Of a stretch of 64,000 nt of DNA, positions 1 through 12,986 are shown one piece after another; the first letter of the stretch is position 1, and each line of letters opens with the position of its first letter. This DNA is from Ailanthus altissimus (lineage: Eukaryota > Streptophyta > Magnoliopsida > Sapindales > Simaroubaceae). The DNA lies in contig OX327706.1 of assembly GCA_946807835.1 (NCBI GenBank), positions 26,029,001 through 26,093,000 of the forward strand. Direction: 5' to 3'. Both the position numbers and the translations under genes were made by a program. The notes beneath the pieces were generated by a model. That model did not search any database. It saw nothing but the letters and a program-made list of their open reading frames with translations, and was not told the origin of the DNA.

Positions 1-1250
1 AGATAGTACAATAGAAGCAAATTTGAGTTTAGAGACTGTAACATGAAAACGGCGCGGAAGTAGAGATTTGGTAAAGATATCAGCAGGTTACTCCTCAGAT
101 GAGATGGAGTGGAGCATGATAGTACATTGAGAAACGTGTTACCGAACAAAATGACAATCTATTTCAATATGCTGAGTCTGCTCATGAAATACATCATTAT
201 GGGTAATTTGGATAGCACTTTGATTGTCACAATAAAGAGGTGTAGCTTCAGTGTGAGAAATACTCATAACTTCAAGAAGCCAACAGAGCCAAACAATTTC
301 TTAGATAGTATTTATAAGAGTACAGTATTCAGCTTCAATACTCGAGCAAGCAGTAGCTGTCTGTTTCTTACTTTTTCATGAAAGAAGAAAATCACCCAAG
401 AAAAGACAACATCCAGTAGTTGATCATCGATTTGTAGGATCACTCGCCCAATCTGCATCAGCATAAGCTCATAACGCAAAAGGAGAGTGAGCAGAAAAAT
501 AGAGACAGTGAAAAAATGTACCTTTGAGATAACGTAGGATATGAAGAACTACTGCATAATGACAGGTACGAGGAGCGGCCATAAACTGACTAATAACATG
601 AACAGCATGAGCAATGTTTAGGCGAGTAACTGTAAGGTAGACCAAACTACCAACCAATTGATGATAGATGGTAACATAATTGAAAAGAGTACCATCAGAG
701 GATCGGAGTTTGGCATTAGGCTCTAGAGGAGTAGAGGCAGTCTTACTGTCTATCAACCCAATTTTAACAAATAGATCGGATGCATATTTAGCCTGAAAAA
801 GATAACACCTAATAGAGTCGGTTAGGACTGCAAGGCCAAGGAAATAACTAAGGTTGCTAAGATCTTTCATTTCAAAGTGTTCCTGAAGAAAGTTCTTGAG
901 ATTGGAAATACCAAGAAGATCATCACCCGTGATAATCATATCATCAACATAGATAAGAAGGAGAACACAACCTTGTGCTGTCATGCGGACAAAAAGATCT
1001 GAGTCGTAAGGACTAGACTGAAAACCATGCTGAAGAATAGTCCCACTAAACTTTGCAAACCATGCACGAGGAGCTTGTTTAAGACCATATAGAGCACAAC
1101 GAAGTTTACAAACTTTGCTTGGAGGATGTGGATAACTAGGAGGAGGCTTCATATACACTTCTTCCGTGATATCACCATTGAGGAAAATATTTTTGACTTC
1201 CATCTGAAATAATGTCAAACCACGAACTAAAGCAACAACCAATAAACTTC
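1..1250 (-). pseudogene. Ty1/copia reverse transcriptase and RNase H region, left-edge truncated element
   Basis: Reverse transcriptase and RNase H part of a copia-type polyprotein, read on the minus strand. The open stretch 469-1242 carries the family RT core, including the catalytic motif YVDDMIITGDD and the upstream LYGLKQAPRAW motif. Between about 470 and 1 the minus strand continues into RNase H (ADADWASDP, STTGCCLFLG) and the polyprotein tail (ADIFTKSL), now broken by stops such as the one after DPTNR. Element order on the minus strand is gag/protease (about 3.3-2.6 kb), integrase (2.6-1.46 kb), then RT/RNase H, which is the copia order. The 3' LTR lies beyond the left edge of the window. 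The element is non-functional because frames change between domains. The copia assignment is firm; the lineage is not determined. Confidence 0.9.
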
Positions 1251-1457
1251 GAACAGAAGTAAGTTTAGCAACTGGGGCAAAAGTTTCTTCGTAATCAATT
1301 CTATATTCTTGAGTAAAGTCTTTGGCAACAAGGGGGCTTTATAACGCTCAATAGATCCATCAAATTTGGCCTTGATCTTGTACACAAATTTGTATCCAAT
1401 GGTAGTTTTATTAGATGGAAGAGTAACAAAATCCCAAGTATGTGACTTTTTAAAGGC

Positions 1458-2618
1458 CTACAATTCTTCTGTCATTACTTGCTTCCAAATAGGAATAGAA
1501 CTGGCCTCAGAATATGATTGAGGCTCATATAAAGAAAGTGTAGTAGAGAAACAGTGATAATCACGAAGTTTAACAAGAAGTTCTCTTACTCGATATAAAC
1601 AACGAAGAGAAGGTGTAAAGAAGGCCTCAGAAATGTTGAGAGCAGATCCTTTATAAGAGATATGAGGCTTAGAAGCAGACGTCGTTTTAGCAGATTCACC
1701 TGTATGAAACTCAGAATAAATATCTGTAGATGAAGTATCGGAAAAAATATCAACAGAATTATCAGCAAAAAATTGTGACATAGGAGGAGACACATATTTA
1801 AAGTTAGATACAGAGGAAAACATCGTATGCTCAAGAAAGAGTACACGACGAGAAACACGAAGACGGTTAGATATAAGATCCCAACACCTATAACCTCTAT
1901 GTTCTATCCCGTATCCTAATAAGCAATATAATCGAATACGTGGATCGAATTTAGTGTACTCATATTTTTTTTTGAAGTAGGACAAAATAAATACAACTAA
2001 ATACTTTGAATTTGTAATTAGGTGGGGTTTCATAAAGTGACTTGTTCTCTATAATAGGAGAAGGAATACGATTAATAGTAAAGACAGCGGTCAAAGCAAC
2101 TTCTCCCTAAAAATGATCAAGACAAGAGGAAGAGATAAGAAGAGCACGAGTAGTATATAAAATGTGTATGTGTTTCGTTCAGCTCTCCCATTTTGCTGAG
2201 ATGTACCAGGATAGACCTTTAACATATAGTACCATATTTTTGTAAAGGATTTAGAAAATCGAAATCTCTATATTCCATAGCATTATCAGTGCGAAAAACC
2301 TTAATAGGACATGAGAGCTGAGTTTTAACAATTTAAGTAAAATCTCGATAAATTTTAGTAAATTCGGATCGTTGTTTTATAGGAAACAATTAGGTATACT
2401 AAGAATAGTCATCAACGAATATCACAAAAATATTTGGATCCTCCCATTGTGGGATTTGGAAAAAGTTCTCATATATCAGAATGTACAAGATCAAATGGAG
2501 CATGAGAAATAATAGTACTATTATCAAAAGGTAAGACTGGTTGTTTAACTAAAGGATATATAAGATAATCATCTTTATTATTAGAAACAATACTTAAATG
2601 ACCACTGGATACTAGAGA
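1458..2618 (-). pseudogene. Copia integrase region, decayed
   Basis: Minus-strand integrase portion of the same copia element. Around 2200-2040 the translation reads PGTSQQNGRAER, the conserved C-terminal end of the integrase catalytic core, followed after stops by NRIPSP and then, in the open frame 2033-1458, by the post-integrase linker (KYEYTKFDPRIRLYCLLGYG, a copia version of the 'KLDPRSRKCVFLGY' region). The catalytic core upstream (2618-2200) is fragmented by stops. The coding frame shifts between this block and the RT block, so no polyprotein could be made. Confidence 0.85.
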
Positions 2619-3289
2619 TCAGATGCGATTGACTGACGCATGACCCAAACGAGAGTGCCATAGATGTAATAAAGGCACTGAAGAGGTAGATGTTGTAAAC
2701 GAAGGATATAGAAAGGATAGATCTAAAGAAATAAGTTCATACAGATGTCCAACCTTACAGCCTGTCCCAAGTATCCGACTGATTTTTGGATCCTGCACAC
2801 AACAACCAGCAGCAATAAACAAGATATTAAGACAAAGTTCGCATAATTGACCAATAGACAAAAAATTTAATGTAAGGTTAGGAATAAAAAAAGTATTAGA
2901 TACAGAGAGATTAGGGCAAGACACTTGACCAACATAGTTAACTTTCAAGAGAGAACCATTAGCAGTTTGAATAGATGGTAAATAGGAATTAAGAGTTTTA
3001 GAGAAGAAAATTATAGAATTAAAAGTCATGTGATTACAACATGCAGAGTCAAAATATCAGGAAAAATTACTTGAAATATTAGAAGAAGCAGAAATTAAAG
3101 GTTTACCAAAATTGAACGATTCAAGGTTATTAGGGGAACGATTCATACTATTCTGTACAGTAATAACAGCAGATCCTGTAAAAGCAGCACCTTGAGATGG
3201 TCCAGGCATATGGCATGGCTTAGGTAGAGTAGAATCAACCGAATAACACTGAGAAGTACCACACTTATCCATAAATTTTAAAAATTTTT

Positions 3290-3305
<16 letters not shown>
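2619..3305 (-). pseudogene. Copia protease/GAG-pre-integrase region, decayed
   Basis: Minus-strand upstream part of the copia polyprotein. Residues in 3029-2619 match the stretch from after the protease to the GAG-pre-integrase domain: LNFLSIGQLCE, then LYELISLDLS, then LWHSRLGHASVNRI, whose LWHxRLGH histidines are typical of the pre-integrase zinc-binding segment. The piece at 3305-3057 continues upstream in a different frame and resembles the proline/serine-rich linker before the protease. No intact gag or CCHC knuckle is seen upstream because unrelated AT-rich repeats and organellar DNA follow at 3.3-4.1 kb. Confidence 0.8.
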
Positions 3306-4697
<1,392 letters not shown>

Positions 4698-7143
4698 TGT
4701 GAGAAATATAGAGAGTATATTACACTGTAAATATAAACTGTACAATAAAATTTTTATATAAGCTGTAACCTAGTACAAAATAAGAAAATAACATAAATAA
4801 AAAAATAATATTTTATATTAATAACATGTATATATAGTAAGAGAGTATAAAAGAATTATTTCAGAATCATTCTAAAATAATTTTAAAATTATTCTTTAAT
4901 AACAATAATACCATAAAAAAATTTTTTAATAAAAAATCATATAATTATGCTCTAACCATTTGAAATAGATTAAAACACAAAAAGAAGTTCTACGAATCTT
5001 TGAGTTTTCATGCAAAAAGACGATATCTCTTTTTTCTAGTTGTATGATAATAACTTTTTATATTATTTTATTATTTAAAATAATATTTAAAAATAATGCA
5101 TTATTCGTCCTTTTAATAGTAACTCTTTAACGGGTATTTATTTGTGTAACTTCGAACGTATGTTATATGTATGTCTCTCTACATATGTATGCAGCTACTT
5201 GCCGTGCGTTATAATGATCCATTATGGTTCATAAAACTGAAACAAAGAAAATTGAAAACTTTGTAAGACACGTGAATTAGGACCTCGACGATCACAATGT
5301 TTTTGATTCCTTGTACCACTAATACAATGGACTTTTATTCAGCCAACGAGAAGAAGCTGTTCTCTACAAGCATGATGAACGACCAAGATGGCTTCTATTT
5401 TACCATACAAATAAATCATCGTGTTCTCGTGGTGATGGGCTTCAGAGTAGGTGCCAGTGCTACGTCACAAAGATCAGGAGGGGGGCATGCATAGTATTGC
5501 GATTAAAGGGCACAAGGCAGTTCACGTGATTGCTTGGAAATGAGGATTCGTCAATTTCGGTACGCTTCACATCATTGCAAGGGGGCTGGCGTTGTAAATT
5601 GTAATGCACACATAGTCTCCCAGTGGGGCCCAATTGCCCACCTTGGAAAATGTGGGACCCACTTTACATCTTGGGACACGCTATCGTGTATCTTCCTCTT
5701 TTAGCTTATCACTATAGGACTCCCCGGTCTTGACTCTTTGATCTATAATCATCAATTATATGCCTAGCACTAAATGAAATTTGGAGGAAGGCTATTAAAT
5801 GCCCAAATTAAAGCAAAGTCAGCGCTCATTTTAAGCTGAAATCAGAAATATTTTATAAGCAAATATGTAAACCTTGAAATCGAAGTCCAGATTATGTTGA
5901 AGAATGATGATCAGCCACAGAACATGGCCAGTCAGTTTTGGTGCATGTTCTTTGATATACAGTTTGGTCCCCTTCGAGAGGTGCGTCGCATGTGCTTTGG
6001 AAAAGTGACAAGACCCTTGGCTCGTTCCAGCAGAAAAAGAGAATAGTAAATTTCGGTAAATGGGGAGGAAGAGGAGAGAGTGACAATGGTCGAAAAAAGC
6101 ATAAAGGTGAAAATTAAGTGACAAGCTATAATGGTTTCTGCAATTATATGCAAGCCCCAACAATAATAACAGTGGGAATAGTCCTCTTTCCGTCATGCGA
6201 TTAGAAAGAGATATAGCATGTTACTTCATCTCACAGTGATTGAGATGATTCAGATGCCAATAAATAGCTCATCCGGATCCCAGTACATATTTTGAAAGAT
6301 TTTAAATATCTTCAAGCTTCAGCATACAAGTCAGAAATTGCTTTGGGTTCAATCTAATAACTTTACCAGCCAGACTTGGACTTAATGAGATTACCCAATA
6401 CAGAGAAGAGAAATATATATATATTAATTTCCCAGTGGAAAGTAGATGTTACTTTCATAGAAGAGTAATTAACTTTGAATCACTTCAAATACGATACTGA
6501 AAACATGACTAGCTTGCTAAATATTTATGACTTGCAGTGTTGCAGTGACACAAATCTAGTGTTCCAATTATAATTTTCGATCCATGTGACTATTTTTTTT
6601 AGTAGTTTCTATAATACTTAAAGACTACAAATCGAAACTTTTTTAAATCAATATGGAACGGAATTGGGAAATCGCTTCTATATATTTTGATTTTTTTATT
6701 GTATTAAAGGCATTTTCTATTCTTGGAAAAAAGAGTAACCTTACAATAAATGTTTTATATATATATATATTATTTTTACTATACTTTATTTATTCAATTT
6801 TAATTTTAACTCATTAGTTTTAGCAGTTAGTTCATTCACGTAATATTTTAAATGAAAAAAAAAAAGTATTCACAATCAAATCACTTAAAAAGCAAAATTT
6901 TTATTGCGGTCCTAATTAGATTCATAGTAGGTTGATTCACATAATATCTCAAATAATGAAAGGCAAAAAGGACCTTTGTTAGTGGGACATGAAAGGTTAT
7001 TAAAAAATTCATAGTTACTGCTTAAGAAAATAAATCTGAAACTCTTTATATGACTTTTAGTTGTGAAAACTTGATGGGGTTGTCGATGCAAGTGCCAGAT
7101 CAAATCAATGATACTGTAGACATGGGTACATAGTGAAAAAGGG
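4698..7143. other. Copia 5' LTR followed by AT-rich intergenic DNA
   Basis: The first few hundred bases are the presumed 5' LTR of the left copia element; its far end is not resolved. 5100-5720 is more GC-balanced and contains a 65-codon plus-strand reading frame at 5297-5494 with no recognisable domain. 5831-6196 holds a 121-codon minus-strand frame with a hydrophobic start, not recognised. 6400-7140 is simple AT-rich DNA. I support no gene here. Confidence 0.4.
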
Positions 7144-9800
7144 ATGAAAATACTGCTATCAAATAGAAATTTCCTAGATTTAAAGTTTATTTTACATAAC
7201 TTTTGTGAAAGTTGCATTCTTGATAAGCAAAATAAGGTTAGCTTTTCAAAATTTGGTAAAATATTGAAGCCAAAGAAGTTAGAATTGATTCATACTAATG
7301 CAATATTAATGCATAGGCACTTGCCTTCATACACATCTCTTATAGGTATAAGATATTACGTGACATTTATTGAAAAATCAAGTAAAAAAGAATGAATTTG
7401 TTTTTTAAAAAATAAATAAAAAATAAATCTGATGCCTTCAATGCTTTCTAAAAGTAAAAATCCATAGTTTGAAGATGAAATAAATTTAAAAATTAAATGC
7501 TTACAGTTTAATAATGTACGAGAATACATTGGTGTTAAGTTTTAACATTATTGTGTTTTAAAAGAGATTAAGATGGAAAAGGCCATTATAAGGAATCCTC
7601 AATGTTGTAGCTAAAATGATAAATAAAACTTTGAATAAGCATTTAAGTGTAAGAGATTGCCTTCAAGCTTTTCAAAGACATTTTGGGTTGACGCAATTAA
7701 TATTGCAATATATCTAATCAACAAAGGACCTTCATCACCATTAGTGGTAAAAAGATAAATATTAATTTTTTAAAAGTATTTGGTTGTGTTTATTATATTT
7801 TTGATAATTTTGCTGATAGAAATAAGCTTGATCATAAGTCTAAGAAATGCTTATTTATTAGCTATGGTTATATAGAGTTTAGTTATCATTTTTAGGGTCA
7901 TAAAAAATCAAAAGGTTATTAGAAGTAGGAATGTTGTCTTTAATGAACAACTTATGTATAGAGATAAGTTGGCTATAGAAACTGTAATAACATGTACTAA
8001 AGTCAAGAAGTTATAAGTTGTTCAATTAGAAGACTCTCGAGTAAATGAGTTACAAAATTATGAAGATCAAGATAGTATAACTCTAGAAGAAATCTATATA
8101 CCATCGTATTTGAACTTAAGAGATCTACCAAAACTATCAAACTACTACACAGATATTCCCCCTCACTATACTACATCTTGTTGAGTGATTGACGTGAACC
8201 AAAGAGTTATAAAGAAGTAATACAAGTTGATGGTTCAACCAAGTGAGAATTAGATATGAGATGAGATGGACTCACTATAATCCAATCAGACACGGTAGGT
8301 TACAGAGTTACTTAAAGGAAAGAAGGCATTGCACAATAAATGAGTTTATCTAATCAAAGCAGAATACAATGATAATAAGAGATACAAAGCAAGATTGATG
8401 GTAAAAGATTTTTAATAAAAGGAAGGCGTTGATTGCACTGAGATATTCTTTTTAGTGGTGAAGATGACTACAGTTAGAACTTTATTTAGATTAATAGTGA
8501 AAAAATATTTAATTTAGAGCAATTAGATGTAAAGATAGACTTTCTTCATAGTGACTAAGAAAGAGAAATTTACATACAACAACTATAAGGTTTCCAAGAA
8601 AGGGAGAAAGAGGGTACCGTATGCAAATTTTAAAAGAGCTTGTATGGTCTAAAACAAGCACCAAGATAATGATATAAGAAGTTTGATGGGTTTATATGTA
8701 ACAATGACTTCTTGAGATGCTAAGCAAATCATTTTTGTTATGTGTAAAAATTTGACAATTACTCCATCATTTTATTATTATATATAAATGACATGCTTAG
8801 TGTAAGGGCTTGCACAAAGGAGATCAATAAACTAAAGAAAAAGTTATCAAAAGAATTTGTAATAAAAGATTTAGGAGCTATAAGTAAATCCTTTGGATGA
8901 GAATTACTGGAGATAGGATGAATGAAGTTTTAGAGTTATGACAAGAAGAGTATGTGAAACAAGTCTTTAACAAATTCACTATAGGTAAAGTCAAGCTCTT
9001 GTGTACTTCTTTGGCTACTCACTTCAAATTATCTAAGGAGTAACCCTCAAAAGAGAAGCGAGCATACATAGCCTAGATATCCTATGCTTCTGTTATTATT
9101 AGTCTTATGTATGCTATAATAAGTACAAGTTCAAACATAGCACATGCAATAAGAGTTATATATATATAAGTAATCCAAGAAAGTAACACCAGAAAAGTTG
9201 TGAAGAAGATTTAAAAGCATCTAAGTGGAACTACAAAATTAGCCCCGTGTTTCAAAAAATTGGACTTAAGTTAATAAGGTTATATTGATGTTGTTTGGCT
9301 AGTGATATAAATAATAGAAACAATATTATTAATTATGTTTCTAATATTTATAATAGAAACGTACCATAATAAGTACTGTTGATGTTGTATTAAAGATTAT
9401 TGCCCTTTCAATGACAAAAGAAGAATACTTTATAGTAGCATAAACTAGTAAAGAGATGATATAGTTACAAATCTTTATAGAGGATACGGATAAAAAGTAT
9501 GAAAATAGTATGTTGCATTACATCAATTATAGTGTTATTCAATTAGCAAAAAATCCTATTTATCTTGCTAGAATAAAATACAAGTCTGTTATCATTTCAT
9601 AATATCAGCTTTGGAAAATGGATTCTTTGCACTTAACAGATTTATAGAAATAAGAACCTATTCTATATGCTAACAAAGATCGTCACAATAAAAAAAACTA
9701 AAGTTGTGCATAACTTCAATTGGACTTTTCTTTTGAGAATTAAAGAGTAGTTGTAGATACAAATAAGACAATTAACGATAAATTAGTCTCAAAGTAGGAA
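7144..9800 (+). mobile_element. Old Ty1/copia relic (integrase to RNase H)
   Basis: A plus-strand copia polyprotein relic riddled with stops and frameshifts. 7144-7395 reads CESCILDKQNKVSFSKFGK and then RYYVTFIEKSSKKE, the GAG-pre-integrase tail and start of the integrase core. About 7650-7740 gives FQRHFGLTQ...NIAIYLINKGPSSPL-like integrase text. About 8510-8660 gives DVKIDFLHSD, EREIYIQQ and SLYGLKQAP, the RT entry motifs. About 8780 has a decayed catalytic box, and 9400-9640 holds RNase H remnants. It is clearly older than the element at 1-4.7 kb because no domain stays open. LTRs were not identified by eye. Confidence 0.85.
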
Positions 9801-10248
9801 ATTATTGAATATATATAACCTAATAAATCATCTTACTTATACTTGTCTTTATTTATTTTCTATTATTGAAGAAAAATTGTACTCAATTTATATCCCACTA
9901 ATAAAAAGATAGTATACTAATTCATTTCTTATTAGGTACAAGGCTCTAGAATGGTTTTTTGTGCTTATATAAAAGATGGCATGAGAGTAAATATTACATC
10001 TTGTAATTATTTTTCATTATAGTAAAAAAAATGCAGTAGCGACAATAAACATAAACCTAAGTTAATGTGAACCACTATAGTTTTATATGTGTATGTGTTT
10101 ATTTTTTATTTATTGAAAATAGATCAAAGATAATTTATTGGGACAAAATAATAATATAGATAATTTTATTGACCGGTCTTAATGCACCATCCCACCTCAC
10201 TTTCTCATCAAAACTCGAAGTGTTTTTATAATTATATCCTTCATATCT
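9801..10248. other. AT-rich DNA, probable 3' flank/LTR of copia relic
   Basis: Follows the RNase H remnant. It may contain the eroded 3' LTR of the relic at 7.1-9.8 kb, but I found no matching left copy. No gene seen. Confidence 0.3.
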
Positions 10249-11311
10249 AATACTTGGGGTAAGCATGGACTTGTTCGGTTAGGTTTTGGTTGAAACTGAA
10301 CTGACTTGCAATTTTTCGATTCTCTTTTAAGGGAGAACTGAATAAAAATAATTCTAAATTAAAAATCAAATTGAACTGAACCTATTTTTTTTTATTCGAT
10401 CTAGTTCGGTTTTTTATTTTTGGTCTATTTAAAAGAAAATTAAAAAACACAAATGCTAGTTTGAATTATGCCCAGAGAAGTCTATCTCCATTTTACTAAT
10501 TGAGTTGAAGCTCATTTTTGAATTAAAATATATTCTACATTGTTATATTTATATTATAAAATATTAATAATTAAAAAACACAACCAAGATTTGAACCTAT
10601 GACCTAAGAAGATATATTATTCCTACTTAACCAACTGAGGTGAAACTCATTTTTAAATTATAACATATTCTAGTTTATTATTCATGTTATAAAATATTAA
10701 TAATTAAATAAAAAAAATCAAGATATGATCTAAAATGAGATATTATCACCACTTAACCAACTGAGCTGAAACTCATTTTTGAATTAGATCATATTCTAAT
10801 TTATTACATTCATGTTATAAAATATTAATAATTAAAAAATATAACCAAGATTCAAACCTATAAATATTAATAATTAAAAAACATAACCAAGATTCAAACC
10901 CACAACATAAGAAGAAATATTATTTCTACCTAACCAATTGAGTTGAAGCTGATTTAGAATAAAATTATATTTCAGTTCAATTTATACAAGTTAAAAAAAT
11001 AACCAAAATTTGAACCCGCGACTTAAAAAGGGATATTATTTCTACTTAACCAGTTGGGCTAAATCTACCTTTAAGGTTAAATTACATTTCAATTTTATAT
11101 ATTTATATTATAAAATATTAATAATTAAAAAAATTATTTTTTTTGATCCAGTTCCGATTATATGTATAACTAGGCTGAACTGTTTGGTTATTCTAATGGT
11201 AAGAATTGAACAGTTTTTTTAAAGTACAAAAGCCGAAATAAACAGGTCGATTCAGCTTCGGTTCGACTTTTTTAGTTTCAAATTTTTTTTTGCCCACTCT
11301 TATTCAATACT
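10249..11311. mobile_element. About 1.05-kb element with 6-bp candidate target-site duplications and GGTTCGGTT-type arms
   Basis: AATACT occurs at 10249-10254 and again at 11306-11311. The interval between them starts TTGGGGTAAGCA or TGGGGTAAGCA and ends TGCCCACTCTTATTC, a weak terminal inverted repeat (GGGxxAGCA against GTGGGCA). The outer 150-190 bp on each side are rich in 'gttcggtt / aaccgaac' motifs typical of many plant MITE-like foldback elements. The centre is an array of tRNA-like units (separate entry). There is no coding sequence, so it would be non-autonomous. The boundary call rests on the six-base duplication and arm symmetry seen by eye. Confidence 0.55.
10440..11070 (-). repeat. 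Array of about six tRNA-like (SINE-like) units
   Basis: Tandem units of roughly 110-130 bp. Read on the minus strand, most have a pol III A-box-like sequence (TAGCCCAACTGG at 11062-11047; CAGCTCAGTTGG near 10768-10754; others near 10642, 10508, 10946) followed 30-35 bp later by a B-box-like sequence (GGGTTCAAATTTTG near 11017-11000; GGTTTGAATCTTGG near 10900-10885 and 10859-10843; GGTTCAAATCTTGG near 10596-10583). Linkers share 'aaaatattaataattaaaaaa'. The unit looks like a tRNA or tRNA-derived SINE head that has been multiplied. One unit (10843-10859) has kept only its B box. No full cloverleaf is expected to fold, so these are not functional tRNA genes. Confidence 0.65.
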
Positions 11312-12876
11312 CCTCATCTAGTCCTACATTTACATGGCATCCTATCTCAGACAACATCATTCTGTTAAGAAAAAGCAGTTCCAAGTTGCACTATATGAAG
11401 GATTAATGATGATAATGATGATGTTTATATATATACAAACCAGATAATTAACATCTTGGCAAACAATTTAAGAGTTTACAAAGCAAATTTTCCTCATATA
11501 CATTCACATTTATGGATATTCTCTGTATTAGTCATTTTACATAGGAATTTCAATTTAATTGTCTTCACACTGAATCTCGACTTCCCCATCTTTTAGTTCA
11601 TTAACATTTGTTTTTTTTTTTTTTCTATAATTTTTAGAGCATTGTTAAAAAAATGCATCATAAAGTGTTTTGAGGTGTAAACAAACATGTCTTTTTGCTG
11701 CCGCGACCCGCGGGAATGACAAACCATTTGTTATGGGAATAAAATGTGATGTCGTCTAACTCATGGAACCATGAGCAACAAGTCGTTTTCACGTTACAGT
11801 CATATCACAAGTTTTAAGGTATCATGAACGACAAAGTAACTGGAGAAAACGAGTCCGTTTACTCTCCTTCCTTAATACTGCAACTAAAGCTGGGACATAC
11901 TATTGTTTCAGGATACGTATATTTTTCCCATAAAAAGTGCTTTTAACTCGTTGAATTTAGCAAATTTTAGCATGTTGAGGGCGTTTGTGATAATTTGTAC
12001 TCACCATCTGGAAGTACCTTGTTAATGTTCTAGTCTTATTTCTTTGAATTTTTGGCCACTCTTGGTGATACTCTTGTGACAGGACCCGATCATTGTGCAA
12101 TTTTAAACAAAGATATATGGAAGAAACCAAAACCCCTAATCTGATGGCAGTATGATAATACTTTATATCCTTTAGAAATGGACAGACTTCGATCTTATTT
12201 ATTCTACTGTTGCCATACATCAACCGATATTTGGATTTGGCTAAATATAAATATTAAAGGTATCGATCACACTCAGATTTGTGTTGAAAAACGACATATA
12301 GTTAAACAATTTACCAATCAATTTTGGTGCAAGTCCTTAGATGGTAATTTGTCCATAAAAATTGACTTACATTGTCCCCATTATTCACAGTATATGGAAA
12401 TTAAAGTGATTTGACCTTAATGGCTTAATTCAGCAGCAAAAGGGAATAGCAACGTGCTGTTGTTAATGCGCGAGAGACAGTAAGAAATGATCATAATGGT
12501 CGACAAGAGTTACTTTTATGTATGAAAATAACCTTATTCCACTTCAACTGAGTCTTGAGTGCCATTTTTACATATTTGAATTCGTAGTCATCCCGCAGCT
12601 CTTCATTCTAATGCCTCGGAAACCGGAGTACAGACAAAGAATATTGATAATGGTGCAAATAAATCCTTATTCCACCAGAACTCATGATCATTGGTGCCAT
12701 TTTACGTAGCACATCTGAGACACAAGCAAATGACACTCAGCCAAGTGAGTGGCCATCACTATTATTTTTTTTTTTTTGTGACGAAGCAGAGAGTTGATTT
12801 GAAAGCCAAACAAATGCGTAATCGTTTCACCAAAGTTTCGTCGTTCATAAACCAACCAAAAAAGATGCTATAGTCT
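11312..12876. other. Upstream intergenic and promoter region of MAX1
   Basis: No gene is supported. Several open stretches at 11957-12223 and 12178-12873 have no recognisable domain, overlap one another on both strands and show no codon bias. The DNA nearest the MAX1 start is presumed promoter and 5' UTR. Confidence 0.4.
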
Positions 12877-12885
12877 TATAAAAAG
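12877..12885 (+). promoter_or_regulatory. Candidate TATA box of MAX1
   Basis: TATAAAAAG lies 102 bases before the MAX1 start codon, followed by a short AC-rich leader ending in AACATACTGAATC-ATG. Spacing is suitable for a plant pol II core promoter with a roughly 70-base 5' UTR. Assigned by motif only. Confidence 0.5.
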
Positions 12886-12986
12886 AGATATGCTTAGTGA
12901 GAAAATTCCCAGTACTACATAGGATTTAAACCTGACGCATCCATCATATTCTTCTTTAACACTCACTAACATTAACATACTGAATC

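Noticed and set aside
5297..5494. 65-codon plus-strand open frame
   Set aside because: Short, no family resemblance, no supporting context.
5831..6196. 121-codon minus-strand open frame with hydrophobic N-terminus
   Set aside because: No recognisable domain, two other frames are open over the same DNA, and no splice or promoter context; probably chance.
10440..11070. CRISPR-like array
   Set aside because: Repeats are long, imperfect and AT-rich with repeated linkers rather than unique spacers; plant nuclear context; pol III box motifs explain them better.
12178..12873. Series of short plus-strand open frames upstream of MAX1
   Set aside because: They overlap, lack domains and lie in the presumed promoter; no in-frame link to the MAX1 start.
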